This document shows positions 19,547 to 29,187 of a stretch of DNA of 29,187 nt, piece after piece; the first letter of the stretch is position 1; the number at the start of each line of letters is the position of its first letter. The position numbers and the translations under genes were made by a program. The stretch is from contig LNKV01000101.1 of the NCBI GenBank assembly GCA_001465935.1, forward strand, positions 1 through 29,187. Reading direction: 5' to 3'. Under the pieces are notes generated by a model that was not told the DNA's origin, did no database searches, and was given only the letters and a program-made list of their open reading frames with translations. The stretch is from Clarireedia homoeocarpa. Taxonomy: Eukaryota > Ascomycota > Leotiomycetes > Helotiales > Rutstroemiaceae.

Positions 19547-19975
19547 CTACATAGCAATACCCTGCTTTGTAACAGTGTTGAACAGTGATGCCAACATTTC
19601 GGAAAGTATCTTGACCTTCTTCTCTCGTGCTCCAATTTCTCTTTTCAATTCTATAATATCCCTAGTCAGATCAGTACCTGCGAAATTGAAGTCTGATAAT
19701 ACATACATTTTTAGGCTCTCAAAATAAGTATCATAGCTTGAGCTTTGAAGTGCAGGAATCTGTTGAGCGTGACCTTTTGACATATTTGTCATTCTGATCG
19801 CGGGGTTCTCATGAGGAAGGACTTCTTGCAGCTCACGGTGACTGCAATTAGATGAATTGTTTGCAGCGTCGAATACGAATGAATAATCTTCAAAGTTGTC
19901 GAGATGAGGTTGATTATTCGTTGATTGGAGACCAAAGCTAGAATCAAACATAGAGATATCGCCGACTGATGTCAT
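19547..19975 (-). CDS. Hypothetical small coiled-coil protein
   Basis: Unrecognised. The frame is open a little further upstream, but the first ATG is at 19975 (MTSVGDISMFDSS), giving 142 aa. Residues 1-85 are Asn/Ser-rich and likely disordered. The C-terminal 55 residues form a charged helix (DLTRDIIELKREIGAREKKV, KILSEMLASLFNTVTK) with hydrophobic spacing suited to a coiled coil. No signal peptide or membrane segment is seen. No intron is needed. The interval 20003-20472 upstream has no clear TATA box and nothing else I can identify. Confidence 0.55.
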   Translation of the reverse strand: MTSVGDISMFDSSFGLQSTNNQPHLDNFEDYSFVFDAANNSSNCSHRELQEVLPHENPAIRMTNMSKGHAQQIPALQSSSYDTYFESLKMYVLSDFNFAGTDLTRDIIELKREIGAREKKVKILSEMLASLFNTVTKQGIAM

Positions 19976-20474
19976 AATGGGATTAAAAATGGACAATGGC
20001 ACGTTTAGGATATACTAGCCCAGAGAGTAGATATGAAAATATCGTTTCCGGAGTGCTAATATATCTTATTACGTTGAGGGGCCGCCTCTTGTCATTTTTG
20101 AGATGTATTCGAGTTTACTGTGTGTGATTGATCTTACTTAATGCAATACAGTAGAGTTTCACCGTCATCATATTGTGACTGGAATAGTAGTGAGCTGACT
20201 TGGAAAAAATTTGGACGTGTCAGCATAATTGTTGGCTCGACTTACCGGCGAAACAGCAGCAGAATCCTCTGATGAATGGATTAGCTACAAGATGTCATCA
20301 TGTTCAAGTACTAATAGCATTTAGTACCGCTGCAGCTTTGTCCGAGGTGACGTAAAAATGATATGATATTTCGTATTTCGTGTGTCTAGCTTAACATATC
20401 CTGTGAGTTTGCGGCAAAATCAACACGCATTTTATATACTTCTTATAACTTGAAACGTGAAACCCCATTAATTA

Positions 20475-22657
20475 ACCGTGATCCCGGGCCCGTGCACGCC
20501 CCGTATGAATGCACGCTCAAAAAATCGTACTTTTTTAATGAACTCAACAACTATAGATTACTCTGGATTAAGCCACGATACTCGCATCGAGCTCGCAATT
20601 ACTGATCTGGAAAGAGCAGATTCAGCTCCTATTGCTACTTTAGCCAAGAAATATAGCTTACAACGTAGCACTCTTTCTCGCCGTTGGCATAGAATCACCT
20701 CCTCAAGAGCAGAAGCTACCTCCGAACATCATCAACGACTTACTATAGCTCAAGAGGAGGTTTTAATCAATCAAATCAACAAGCTAACAGTCCGGAAGAT
20801 GCCTCCAACGAGTTATATTGTCAGAAATATAGCAGAGGAGATTATAAACAGCTCGGTTGGAAAGAACTGGACATCGGAATTTATGAAGCGGCACAAAGAC
20901 CGGCTTACAACTCTATATCTCCGCAATATTGATAATATACATACAAAATCTGAATATCCTCCTATATTTACACTATTCTATAAGCTAGTTCAAGTCTTTT
21001 TGTATTGTTGTTACGTTATTAATATCGATTTTAAGATTCTTGCTAACTGCTTCCTCTGTCTTTAGCTTGTCGATGCAGTCGAACAATATAATATTCTCCC
21101 TCAAAAACTTTACAATTGGGATAAGAAGGGCTTTATAATTAGGATAGTATATAAATTGAAGAGGATTATAACACGTAGTACTCTCAAAAAGGGTAAAACA
21201 CTAGTAGCAAGACAAGACGTCTTACGAGAGTTTATCAGTTTACTTGCATGTATCTGTACTGATGGGACATCGATTCCGCCTGCTCTAATCTACAAAGGTG
21301 TAGCGAATAAGCTACAAGATTCATAGGTTGAAGATATAAAAGTAGATGATTTGGGCTATTTTACGGTATCACCGAATGGGTAGAGCTCTAATACACTTGG
21401 GACAGCATAGCTGCAGTAAGTGTTCAATCGGCATACAAAAGCGAAATCGAAACGCGACTAGCGTCTTCTTATTGTTGATAGCCACTTAAGCTATGTTAAT
21501 CTCGAGTTTCTTGAAGCGTGTAAGAACTTAAGGATCGTTGTCCTGATTTTGCCACCTCATTCTATACATCGATTACAGCCTCTTGATATCGGTTTATTCC
21601 TACCTTTATCGAACTACTACAGGATAGAACTTAATCGACTTATATATATCAGTGATGGAATCACACGCCTTACAAAGTGGAACTTCTGGAATATATTTAA
21701 AAAGGCTTGGATCCAAGCTTTTACTGAGAAAAATATCAAGTCGGCATTCGCGAAAACTGGTATAAATCCGCAGGATTCCGAGCTTGTGATAGCCCAAATT
21801 AGGCCTGAAGATCCTTCTAAGCCTGCTACACCTTTACGAAAGTCGTATAATGAAATTCGAACTCCTTATTCGGCTATTGCATTGCGGAGGGCTAAAAGAG
21901 AGTGGAGGATTAATCCCAACAAAGCCCTTGTCGAAAAAGTCTTAAAGGCCAACGAAAAACTCTCTGCACGTACTCAAATTGCAGAATATCGTTGCGAAGG
22001 CCTTCGATAAGCTCTACAAGAAAAGAAAAAGAAAAGAACTAAGAGTACTAAACTGGATTTAAAGGGTAAGCCTGATACTGGCTCGGTTTTCTGGAGCTCA
22101 CCTAAAATCGACAGCGCAAGAGCTTATAAGAATATAAAGGATACTGAAATTGAGCAGGATAAAATTGATAAGAAGCTCAGGAAAGTAGCCCAAAAGGCTA
22201 AAAAGGAATTAGAGGAATTACACAAGCAAGAAAAGAGAAATCAGAGGGAGATTAAAGCTCAGATTTCGAATGGATCCAAGGCAGCTCAGAAGAAGACAAA
22301 TGTACAACGTAAACCATACCAGAAACCTGTTCGATCTACAGGATCTGGTAAGAAGATAGCTGTTCTTCGATCTAAGAGCACTTATAAGAAGAATAAGCAA
22401 CTTGAGACAGTAGTTTTAGAAGGAGAACAAGAGGAGGTGGGTAGGCGTACAAATCGGGGCAGATCGACCAGGATGCCGCTACACTTTCGTCAATAAATTA
22501 TGATATTAATTCTGTTACTAGATATATCTTATCTGATCAATAACCTCGAGTTTTAAAGTAAAATATTGTAACGTTGATTTTAAATAATTATCTGAATGCC
22601 TTTATAAAGAGATCTCAAAATGCGTGCATTCATACGGGGCGTGCACGGGATCACGGT
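20475..22657 (+). mobile_element. Fot1/pogo-type DNA transposon, inactive
   Basis: A 2,183-bp element flanked by TA at 20473-20474 and 22658-22659. The inverted repeats start ACCGTGATCCCG from each end and continue with GTGCACGCCCCGTATGAATG; the left copy has a six-base GGGCCC insertion relative to the right. The single gene inside (20538-22496) encodes a pogo-family transposase with six in-frame stops. The right TA is shared with the left end of the next element. Confidence 0.9.
20538..22496 (+). pseudogene. Pogo/Fot1-type transposase, six stop codons
   Basis: The N-terminal psq-like helix-turn-helix (IATLAKKYSLQRSTLSRRWH) and a CENP-B-like second DNA-binding part (NWTSEFMKRHKDRL) precede a likely 78-bp intron, 20988-21065, with branch TTGCTAAC and end TTTAG. 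A donor six bases later is also in phase. Joining restores the DDE part: LYNWDKKGF (first Asp), CTDGTSIPPALIYKG, LLIVDSHLSY (second Asp) and PPHSIHRLQPLDIGLF (third Asp). The tail is very basic and ends in RTNRGRSTRMPLHFRQ. In-frame stops are at 21324, 21381, 21408, 21417, 21459 and 22008; no frameshift is needed anywhere. At least three stand where pogo relatives have Trp. The pattern fits point mutation, not random decay. Confidence 0.9.
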
Positions 22658-22659
22658 TA

Positions 22660-23411
22660 AGGGTTTTACTACTATTCAACCGCGGGTCCCACATTTTGGT
22701 GCCGTACATCGGAGGTACACAATGTAACGATACGTACGATTTTGTGCTTAGTCAGACTCCCTGTCGCCTGAGGCAACAGGATTATTAAAGCTCCGCGCCG
22801 CAGCCAGATTCTGCTAATCCGTCTACTCATCATTTGATGCCCCAGGCCGACACAAGCTAAGGACTAAATGGAGTTAGCTAGACACATGATCAGTACGTGA
22901 CCCCTTTTTGTATATAAGCTCCTCGAGCTCTTGAGCTCTCTTAGTTCCTTAGTTCTTAATTCTAAGGTATATTCGATTCTCATCGCAGACGTATTGTCAC
23001 ACACAACGTTACTATATGTCACTCAAACAATTTTGATGTACAACAAATGTCACGATCAATGATTCATTCTCTTCATCCTGCCCTTCGATTATGCAGTATG
23101 CTCGTAGGGTGTTAAGGCATTTAGTCTTCTTCGTTCCTGTGTCTTTTCTTCTCTCCGATTCGTACAGATCGGGATCTCTCTCATCTCTATATACCTTCGA
23201 CTTATTGCAGGCGTAATCCAACTGTAATGTTCAATAGGCTTCGCTCGTGGACATGAATCTCTGCGCACCATCAATTATTATCTTGTGTTTACTAATTATG
23301 ATGTACTTGTTTTCAATTATACGACAAAATTGTATAGCAACTATATAGAAAATGGGCGAACCTCCGAAAATCGGTACATAATGTGGGTCCGCGGTTGAAT
23401 AGTAAAACCCT
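22660..23411. mobile_element. Non-autonomous TA-flanked inverted-repeat element (MITE-like)
   Basis: Inverted repeats at 22660-22716 and 23360-23411 start AGGGTTTTACT(ACT)ATTCAACC from the outside and extend, with mismatches, to GGAGGT. TA flanks both ends (22658-22659 and 23412-23413). Without the solo LTR and one copy of its duplicated target, the element is about 468 bp and has no coding sequence. Its ends do not match the pogo element beside it, so it was mobilised by another TA-targeting transposase. Confidence 0.82.
22723..23001 (+). mobile_element. Solo LTR, 279 bp, inside the MITE-like element
   Basis: Flanked by CACAA at 22718-22722 and 23002-23006. It starts TGTAACGA and ends GTATTGTCACA. 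It shares its ends, TATATAAGC and the TTCTAAGGT...TTCGATTCTC...GCAGACGT block with the solo LTR at 26652-26801, but is longer in its 5' half. It entered after the inverted-repeat element had inserted. Confidence 0.9.
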
Positions 23412-23509
23412 TAATTAATTGCTCCACCCCATCAAACGAGACAACCACAAAAAACACCCAAAAATCACATTCTTGTAATAATGATTGATATTTAAATAAC
23501 TATCAAATA

Positions 23510-25415
23510 TTTAATATATTTATTTTTTTATTTAATTCTTACGCCTATCAGATAATTCTATGAGGGACTACTCTAGTTAACTTTTAAGGAAACCTTTAAT
23601 GGACAAAAACCTTAACAATTTACCTTGCTGATCCTCTTGCTCTCTTTTACTCTTCTCTCGTTCCTCTCTTCTCTTTCCGTATCTCTCTTTTATTCTTTAT
23701 ACTTTATATCCTTACCTGCTCCTCTCTATATAGTAGCCGAGCTGCTAGGCTATACTGGCTTAGTTTACCACAACTGATCATCCATCTTGCTACCGCCGCC
23801 CCTGACTCTGGCTCTGAGACAAGTTGTCTAAATGATACTCCTGGAGCCCAGCTACCCCTCGGCTGATTTATACATTGTAGGAGAGTATGCTCTGCTGTCT
23901 CTGGCCCTATCCTGCAGAGGCATTCTCCGGATTCGATCCCCGGTACTCTTACTGTTGCAAGGAACCTCCGTAGTCCAATCCTCCCTGTTCTTGCCTGGAA
24001 GAGTACTGAGCTCTCTGCTTTCTGTAGTTGCTCGTACAGTTTGAGGCTCTGGTACTCTGGTTGGCCAAGAGCTGCTACACTTTCTGGCCAGCTTATTATT
24101 CTCTCCTGTTCCTTAGCCCAGTTTGCACGCCATTCCGCCAGTATCGCTTTCTTGCCCTGGCCCCCTAGCTCCTCCTCCCTCCTCTCTGCCTAACTGATCT
24201 TCTCAGGGGTCAGTGTCTGTTCTTTTCTCTTAGTATCTCTCCTCCTTTGTCGGCCTACCCATTGTACGATCGTACTGCACTGCTCCCGGATGAATTGCCC
24301 TACTGGAGTTGAGTAGGTTCTTCGTATATGCTTCGCATAGAGCTCCTTGCAGTAGAGCTCTATTGGTGGTGTAAAGGTCTCTTTCTCTATTTCCCGAACC
24401 GGTGTAGCCTTATATAATCCAGTTACTATTCTTAATCCCTGGCTCTGGATATTGCTGATCTTTTGTATGACGGCTCCCCCGCTCGGCTTGGCTAGATCGA
24501 GCCATGTAGCTGCCCCGTACGTGATTACTGGTCGTACTGCTGAGCAGTAGAGTAGTCTTGCCCTTGTGAAGGAGGCTCCCCAGGTGGATGCTGCTACTTT
24601 CCTCAATGTACTTAGTGCTATTTGGCCTTTCTGTCGTGCTATCTTGGTGTATGCTTGCCACTTGAGCTTTGGGTCGAGCTATACTCCTAGGACCCTGACC
24701 TCTGATGTAGGGGCCTTTTCAGCTCCTTCTACTTGAATTGAGGCTTGGAGGTTGTGCTTCTTCATTACTGTAGTGAAGTGCATTAACTCGTACTTATGTG
24801 GTGCAAATTGCATTCTATGGCGGCGAGCCCATTCCTCGCGCTGCCTATGGATCTGGCTTAGGTTTGCGCAGTTCTGCTCTGTACTCTTGCTATATACCAA
24901 GAGGTTGAGGTCATCTACAAACCCGATTATGTGGATCCCTCGCCCTGGCTTATTTTCGATTCTGATCACCTCATCTATATAGAGTAGGAATAGGATCGGA
25001 GAAAGCGGTGATCCCTGTGGTAGTCCTGCTATAATCGGGAATCCCTGCGACTCTACTCCATTGATCACTAATGTCGTTTTCCTCTCGTCTAAGAAGCTCG
25101 GAACCCATCGTAGTATCCATCCTGGGAACCCGAGCTTTCGGATAATCGCTATCAGTCGTAGATGGTTTACTGTTGGGAAGGCTCCAGAGATATCCAGTGA
25201 TAGTAAGGTAGCAACCTGGTCCTTGCCCTCGCCCCAGATTGTCTGAACCATACTTGTAAGCAGCTCGAGTACTGTCCCTGTACTTCGGTTCGCCCTTGCG
25301 CCTATCTGGCTTGGGTTTAGTAGGTTCCGAGCCTCTGCAGCTTCTCTGATCCTTTTGGCAATCAGTTTCTCGACTACCCTACCGATTGTCTTAAGTAGTG
25401 CAATCGGCCGCAACA
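23510..25415 (-). mobile_element. LINE copy B: 5'-truncated Tad-like element
   Basis: Non-LTR retrotransposon on the minus strand. It begins abruptly at the RPIALL motif of reverse transcriptase (25415), the usual 5' truncation, and ends with a 3' UTR (about 23545-23703) and an A-rich AATTAAATAAAAAAATAAAT-type tail near 23510-23544. The 3' end matches copy C at 14947-14988. Copies A and C belong to the same family. Confidence 0.9.
23704..25413 (-). pseudogene. LINE ORF2 remnant (reverse transcriptase to Cys/His region)
   Basis: 570 codons in a single frame with two TAG stops at 24676-24678 and 24190-24192. Reverse transcriptase motifs visible from the start: RPIALLKTIGRVVEKL, SLDISGAFPTV, AGLPQGSPLSPILFLLY and GFVDDLNLLVYS (catalytic Asp pair). 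These are followed by LDPKLKWQAYTKIARQKG and a C-terminal Cys/His segment (CLCRIGPETAEHTLLQC) as in Tad-type LINEs. The first stop replaces the Trp present in copy A (LGVWLDPK). The second probably replaces Gln or Trp. The endonuclease domain is missing, so the element cannot move itself. Confidence 0.88.
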
Positions 25416-25610
25416 GTTATACATAATTAGTAGTAAATGAATTATAACTATTAACTTGTCTTAAATACCTGTAAGTTATGTAGAGTATAGAGCTTTTTTT
25501 TTTATAAAAATAATCATACGTTGAATTTATATATTTTATTTTTTATTCTCAAACATTATGCTATATAAATACATGTCAGGAGATTAATTACGGGACCCGG
25601 ATAGAAATAA

Positions 25611-25652
25611 CCTCAGTCTGCTAACCTCAGTCTGCTAACCTCAGTCTGCTAA
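25611..25652. repeat. Three exact copies of a 14-bp unit
   Basis: CCTCAGTCTGCTAA is repeated at 25611-25624, 25625-25638 and 25639-25652. It lies in the possible LTR-like stretch (about 25573-25838, TGTCAGG to TATCACA, containing two TATAAAT motifs) before the gag-like relic; that LTR reading is tentative since no second copy or target duplication is visible. Confidence 0.9.
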
Positions 25653-25908
25653 CGGAAGTGGGGTAATCGGAAGAAGCTGCGCCGGCAAAAGTAGGAACTA
25701 TACAGTATAAATGTATAAATGGAGGGAGTTAGACTTGGGAAATAGACAACAATTAGATTGGCTCTGAAGTGCACCTTACATTCTATATCCGACTCCTCAG
25801 TGACTTATTACTATTTCCTACCGATCAAACTTATCACATACTAATTGTTCCAAACCCCATGGTGGTAGTCAGTTGTAAGAACGTCACTGGGACGTAGAAT
25901 CAGAAATT

Positions 25909-26271
25909 ATGGCAGGAACACGACGTATTCAAAGAGTGACAACGATCGAGACTAGTACCCAAGAGACAAGTGCCAGGTGCCCAGCAGACGGGAACAATTA
26001 AATGCAACAGAAGACAATGAACAAGCATGGCACGGCTCAGAAGGAGAAGGAGCGGAGGCTTCGCGGGTTAGAAGAGATGGAGAAAGAATTGCGAGAGTTA
26101 CAAGCATCAATTAACTAAATGATGGAAGAGGAAGAGGTGGAGGTAGAACAGGAGGTAGCGAGGCGTAAACTGCAGAGAGAAGAAGTAGAAGAATACCCGG
26201 AGCGCCGACCTGCCAGACATTATACTGACCCTGTTCCTCTTGTGATTTACCAACGTGCACGGTGTATGTAA
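25909..26271 (+). pseudogene. Gag-like relic with two in-frame stops
   Basis: One continuous frame of 120 codons from ATG 25909 to TAA 26269-26271, interrupted by TAA at 25999-26001 and 26116-26118. It is acidic and basic by turns with a strong helical centre (RRLRGLEEMEKELRELQAS, EEEEVEVEQEVARRKLQREE) and ends ERRPARHYTDPVPLVIYQ. The position after an LTR-like stretch and the helical, charged make-up suggest a retrotransposon gag start, but no zinc knuckle, protease or polymerase follows, so this is a tentative label. The next 380 bp (26272-26651) include a GGCATTCGGAG direct repeat and AGGATATAAACC, possibly another decayed LTR. Confidence 0.35.
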
Positions 26272-26651
26272 GAATGAAGGCATTCGGAGTTATAATGAGG
26301 GCATTCGGAGATGCTCATAAATCAGGGTGCCATTGTGAGATCCACATGTCAACCTGCTTGATAATTCATGGTTTACTCCCCTTTCATTTTTGCCACTTCT
26401 TGAGGATATAAACCCTCTGTTTTCATTGTAATTTAGTTCTTCAGATAAATCAATCTTATGCATTCACAGCTCAGAATCTTACAGTGAACTAAGAACCTAC
26501 CCAGTATGAAAACAAGACATACCAAGTTTTCTTTTGTCTATACTCAACAGTTTCACCTACCTTGCGTGTAACAATTTGATCCAATTCATGGCCATTATTA
26601 TTCCTACATCACGAAGAAAGGTACTTATCAAGAAAAGTATTAAGTTATTAG

Positions 26652-26801
26652 TGTAACGATTCCTGCTGAATCGTACATGTAAGCTAGTATATACACGTGA
26701 TGTACTGGCCTATATAAGAGCCTGCTTCTTCCAGCCTGTAGTTAGTTCTTTAGTTGATAATTCTAAGGTCGCTCGATTCTCTTCGCAGACGTGTCGTCAC
26801 A
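26652..26801 (+). mobile_element. Solo LTR, 150 bp
   Basis: Flanked by ATTAG at 26647-26651 and 26802-26806. It starts TGTAACGATT and ends GTGTCGTCACA, with GGCCTATATAAGAGCCTGCT in the middle. It is the shortest of the three family members in the window and lacks most of the 5' half present at 22723-23001. Confidence 0.92.
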
Positions 26802-26945
26802 ATTAGCAACTAATTAAGTAGTTATGGGAGATCTATTATTTTCTATATATCTTCTATCTATTATTTTCTATCTCTTTTATCTAAGTGCTTATACGAAAAA
26901 TATGAAGGTCAGTGAATTCTATTTAACCGATCACCTAAAAAGTTG

Positions 26946-29187
26946 TTATGTGGAGTAACTTTCCAAGCAATAATACCTGAAGGACAGTTAAAGCACTACT
27001 ACAGTACAGTATGATGGTCCTCGCCTCTGAGGAATTGAAGAACGCCACGGTTAAGTGCACACTGTATGGAACAGAACATGGGTCGGACCATCGCACAATC
27101 GAGGCAGTTTTTGACATTTCTGTCCCTACACCAAGACCCCAGGAAAGGCACCTCCTTAAGAATGCTCCATGGAAGGAGATAAACGCCAGAATAACAAACT
27201 CACTAGGACTCCCACCAGAAGGTACGGTGCAACAGAAGACAGATAGACTGATGGCAGCGGTTACAGAGGCAGTTCATGCCCTGACACCAACAGCCAAACC
27301 GTCACCTTATGCAAAAAGATGGTGGACCTCTGACCTTACACAACTGCGTCGCATATACACCTATTGGAGGAACCGCGTGCGAGCTGAACGACGCGGCGGA
27401 CGGAGTATACCTGACCTAGAAGAGAAGGCAAAAGCTTCGGCCAAGCAATACCATGATTCTATTCGCCAGCAGAAGAAGAAGCACTGGAACGAGTTCCTCG
27501 CGGACAACGACAACATCTGGAAGGCAGCCAAGTACCTGAAGTCAGGCGATGATTCGGCATTTGGAAAAGTCCCACAGCTCATCAGAGCCAACGGGACGAC
27601 CACTGTTGACCACTCCGAACAAGCAGAGGAACTTCTAACCAAGTTCTTCCCCCCACTACCAGACAATATCGACGACGAAGGCTCAAGACCACAAAGAGCC
27701 CCCGTAACAATGCCAACCCTCACTATGGAAGAAGTGGAACGGCAGCTGTTTGTGGCCAAATCGTGGAAGGCACCGGGAGAAGACGGCCTGCCGGCAATCG
27801 TATGGAAAGAGACGTGGCCAGTAATCAAACATCATGTGCTAGAGCTGTTCCAAGCATCACTTGAAGAGGGAATGTTGCCCCACCAATGGCGGCATGCAAA
27901 AATCATTCCTTTAAAGAAGCCAGGCAAAGAAGATTACACGACTGCGAAGTCGTGGAGACCGATCTCCCTGCTTGCAACCTTAGGCAAGATTCTGGAATCG
28001 GTAGTTGCTGAAAGAATCTCACATGCGGTCGAGACATATGGCCTTCTCCCGACGAACCACTTTGGCGCACGCAAGCAGCGATCAGCAGAGCAGGCACTCC
28101 TCCTCCTACAAGAAGAGATTTACACAGCTTGGAGAGGTCGCAAGATCGTGAGTCTGATTAGTTTTGACGTCAAAGGAGCATACAATGGAGTGTGCAAGGA
28201 GCGACTATTGCAAAGAATGAAAGCACGCGGCATGCCGGAAGATCTGTGCCGATGGGTAGAGGCCTTTTGCTCGGAACGTACAGCGTCAATTCAAGTAAAC
28301 GGTCGGGCCTCCGAAACACGAAAATTACCACAGGCTGGCTTGCCCCAAGGCTCGCCCCTCTCCCCAATCCTATTCCTCTTCTTCAATGCAGACCTAGTTC
28401 AGCGACGGATCGATGCTCATGGAGGGGCCATAGCGTTCGTGGATGACTTCACAGCCTGGGTCACAGGGCCTACAGCACAGAGCAACCGGGAAGGTATAGA
28501 ATCTATCATTTCTAGCGCCATAGAATGGGAAAACAGAAGCGGTGCGACTTTCGAACCGGAAAAGACAGCCAGCATCCATTTTACTCGCAAGTCATACAAG
28601 ACAGACGATCAGCCGTTCACTATCAAAGGATAAGCTGTTCAACCGAAGGAGAGCGTTAAAATCCTCGGCGTGATCATGGATGCGAAACTTAAATATAGAG
28701 AGCATATGGCGAGAGCTGCTTCCAAAGGGCTCGAGGCGGTAATAGAGCTTAGACGGCTCAAAGGGTTGACACCAGCCACGGCCCGACAACTCTTCATAGC
28801 TACAGTCACTCCAGTAGTGGATTATGCTTCCAATGTGTGGAGGCATGAGTGCAGATACAAGTCGGCCATACCCATTAACAGAGTCCAGAAGATAGGAGCG
28901 CAAGCAATTGTGGGAACATTCATGACAGTTGCCACGAGCGTGGCAGAGGCGGAGGCGACCATCCCTACAGTAGAGGATAGACTGTGGAGGAGAGCCATCA
29001 AGATATGGACAGACATACACGCCCTGCCTGATACCAATCCACTCCGCAGGAACACTTCCCGGATGCGGAAATTCAGGAAACAACACCGCTCGCCTCTCTA
29101 TCAGGTGGCAGAAAAACTCAAAGGTTTTGCGATGGAGGAAATGGAAACTATCCACCCGTTCACACTGCCGCCGTGGGAGAAGAGAGT
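26946..29187 (+). mobile_element. LINE copy D: GC-richer, second family, runs off the window
   Basis: Non-LTR retrotransposon of a family distinct from copies A-C, continuing past 29187. The coding part from 27011 is much GC-richer than its surroundings. The left edge is unclear: 26946-27010 reads, in a neighbouring frame, as a possible endonuclease segment ending HYYST, with a likely one-base loss near 27008-27015 before VLASEEL. The sequence between the solo LTR and 26946 is AT-rich and looks unrelated. Confidence 0.85.
27011..29187 (+). pseudogene. LINE ORF2, nearly intact, partial, one internal stop
   Basis: Starts in the last part of the endonuclease domain (GTEHGSDHRTIEAVFDI, the SDHR motif near residue 24). 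The reverse transcriptase follows: SWRPISLLATLGKILESVV near 316, LISFDVKGAYNG near 385, AGLPQGSPLSPILFLFF near 443 and IAFVDDFTAWV near 476 (catalytic Asp pair). A TAA at 28631-28633 interrupts the frame. The same frame then continues with VKILGVIMDAKLKYREHMAR, RRLKGLTPATARQLF, VDYASNVWRHE and DRLWRRAIKIWTDIHALP to the window end, as in related LINEs. The ATG at 27011 is just the first Met in the preserved frame, not a true start. With only one stop and one probable frame loss, it is the least damaged element here. Whether its RNase H or zinc region survives lies beyond 29187. Confidence 0.9.

Noticed and set aside
26272..26651. Another LTR between the gag relic and the solo LTR
   Set aside because: A TATA-like motif and TG/CA-like ends can be picked out, but no target duplication or second copy is visible, so it is only mentioned in passing.
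27361..27828. 155-codon minus-strand frame and other minus-strand frames up to 29155
   Set aside because: Shadows of the GC-richer LINE copy D; the plus strand carries the reverse transcriptase motifs.

Overview
The window looks like an accessory, transposon-rich stretch of a filamentous ascomycete (Pezizomycotina) genome. The reasons are short introns of about 50-65 bp with GT, a CTAAY-like branch site and AG; Tad-type LINEs, a Fot1/pogo-type element and a Tc1/mariner-type element; and transposon stop codons that look like repeat-induced point mutation (mostly TGG to TAG). Class or genus cannot be fixed from sequence alone. No bacterial features, CRISPR arrays, rRNA or convincing tRNA were seen.

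Layout. 1-900: gene-free, with a G-run and an 11/12-bp tandem repeat. 924-2515: two-exon gene of unknown function with a C-terminal minisatellite. 4353-4925: decayed Ala/Glu-rich helical ORF. 5509-6532 (minus): the most interesting gene, a predicted three-exon gene joining an N-terminal membrane region to a C-terminal SUMO-like beta-grasp domain that has no di-glycine tail. 7100-8566: broken Tc1/mariner-like element with 41-bp inverted repeats. 9658-10547 (minus): spliced gene with a basic region and coiled coil. 11087-11842: spliced disordered protein. 11843-13690: mostly empty. 13752-14988: two rearranged LINE copies in opposite orientations. 15181-16446 (minus), 17059-17665 (plus) and 19547-19975 (minus): unrecognised genes encoding mostly disordered, partly coiled-coil proteins. 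A solo LTR lies at 18229-18428.

20473-26806 is a nested transposon block. A pogo-type element (20475-22657) abuts a small TA-flanked inverted-repeat element (22660-23411), which is itself interrupted by a solo LTR (22723-23001). Then come a 5'-truncated LINE (23510-25415, minus), a gag-like relic (25909-26271) and another solo LTR (26652-26801). From about 26946 to the window end is a GC-richer, nearly intact LINE of a second family with one in-frame stop.

The host genes show no evident pathway relationship. They read as scattered lineage-specific genes in a repeat compartment. Splice models were made by eye from frame compatibility and consensus sites and need transcript support.
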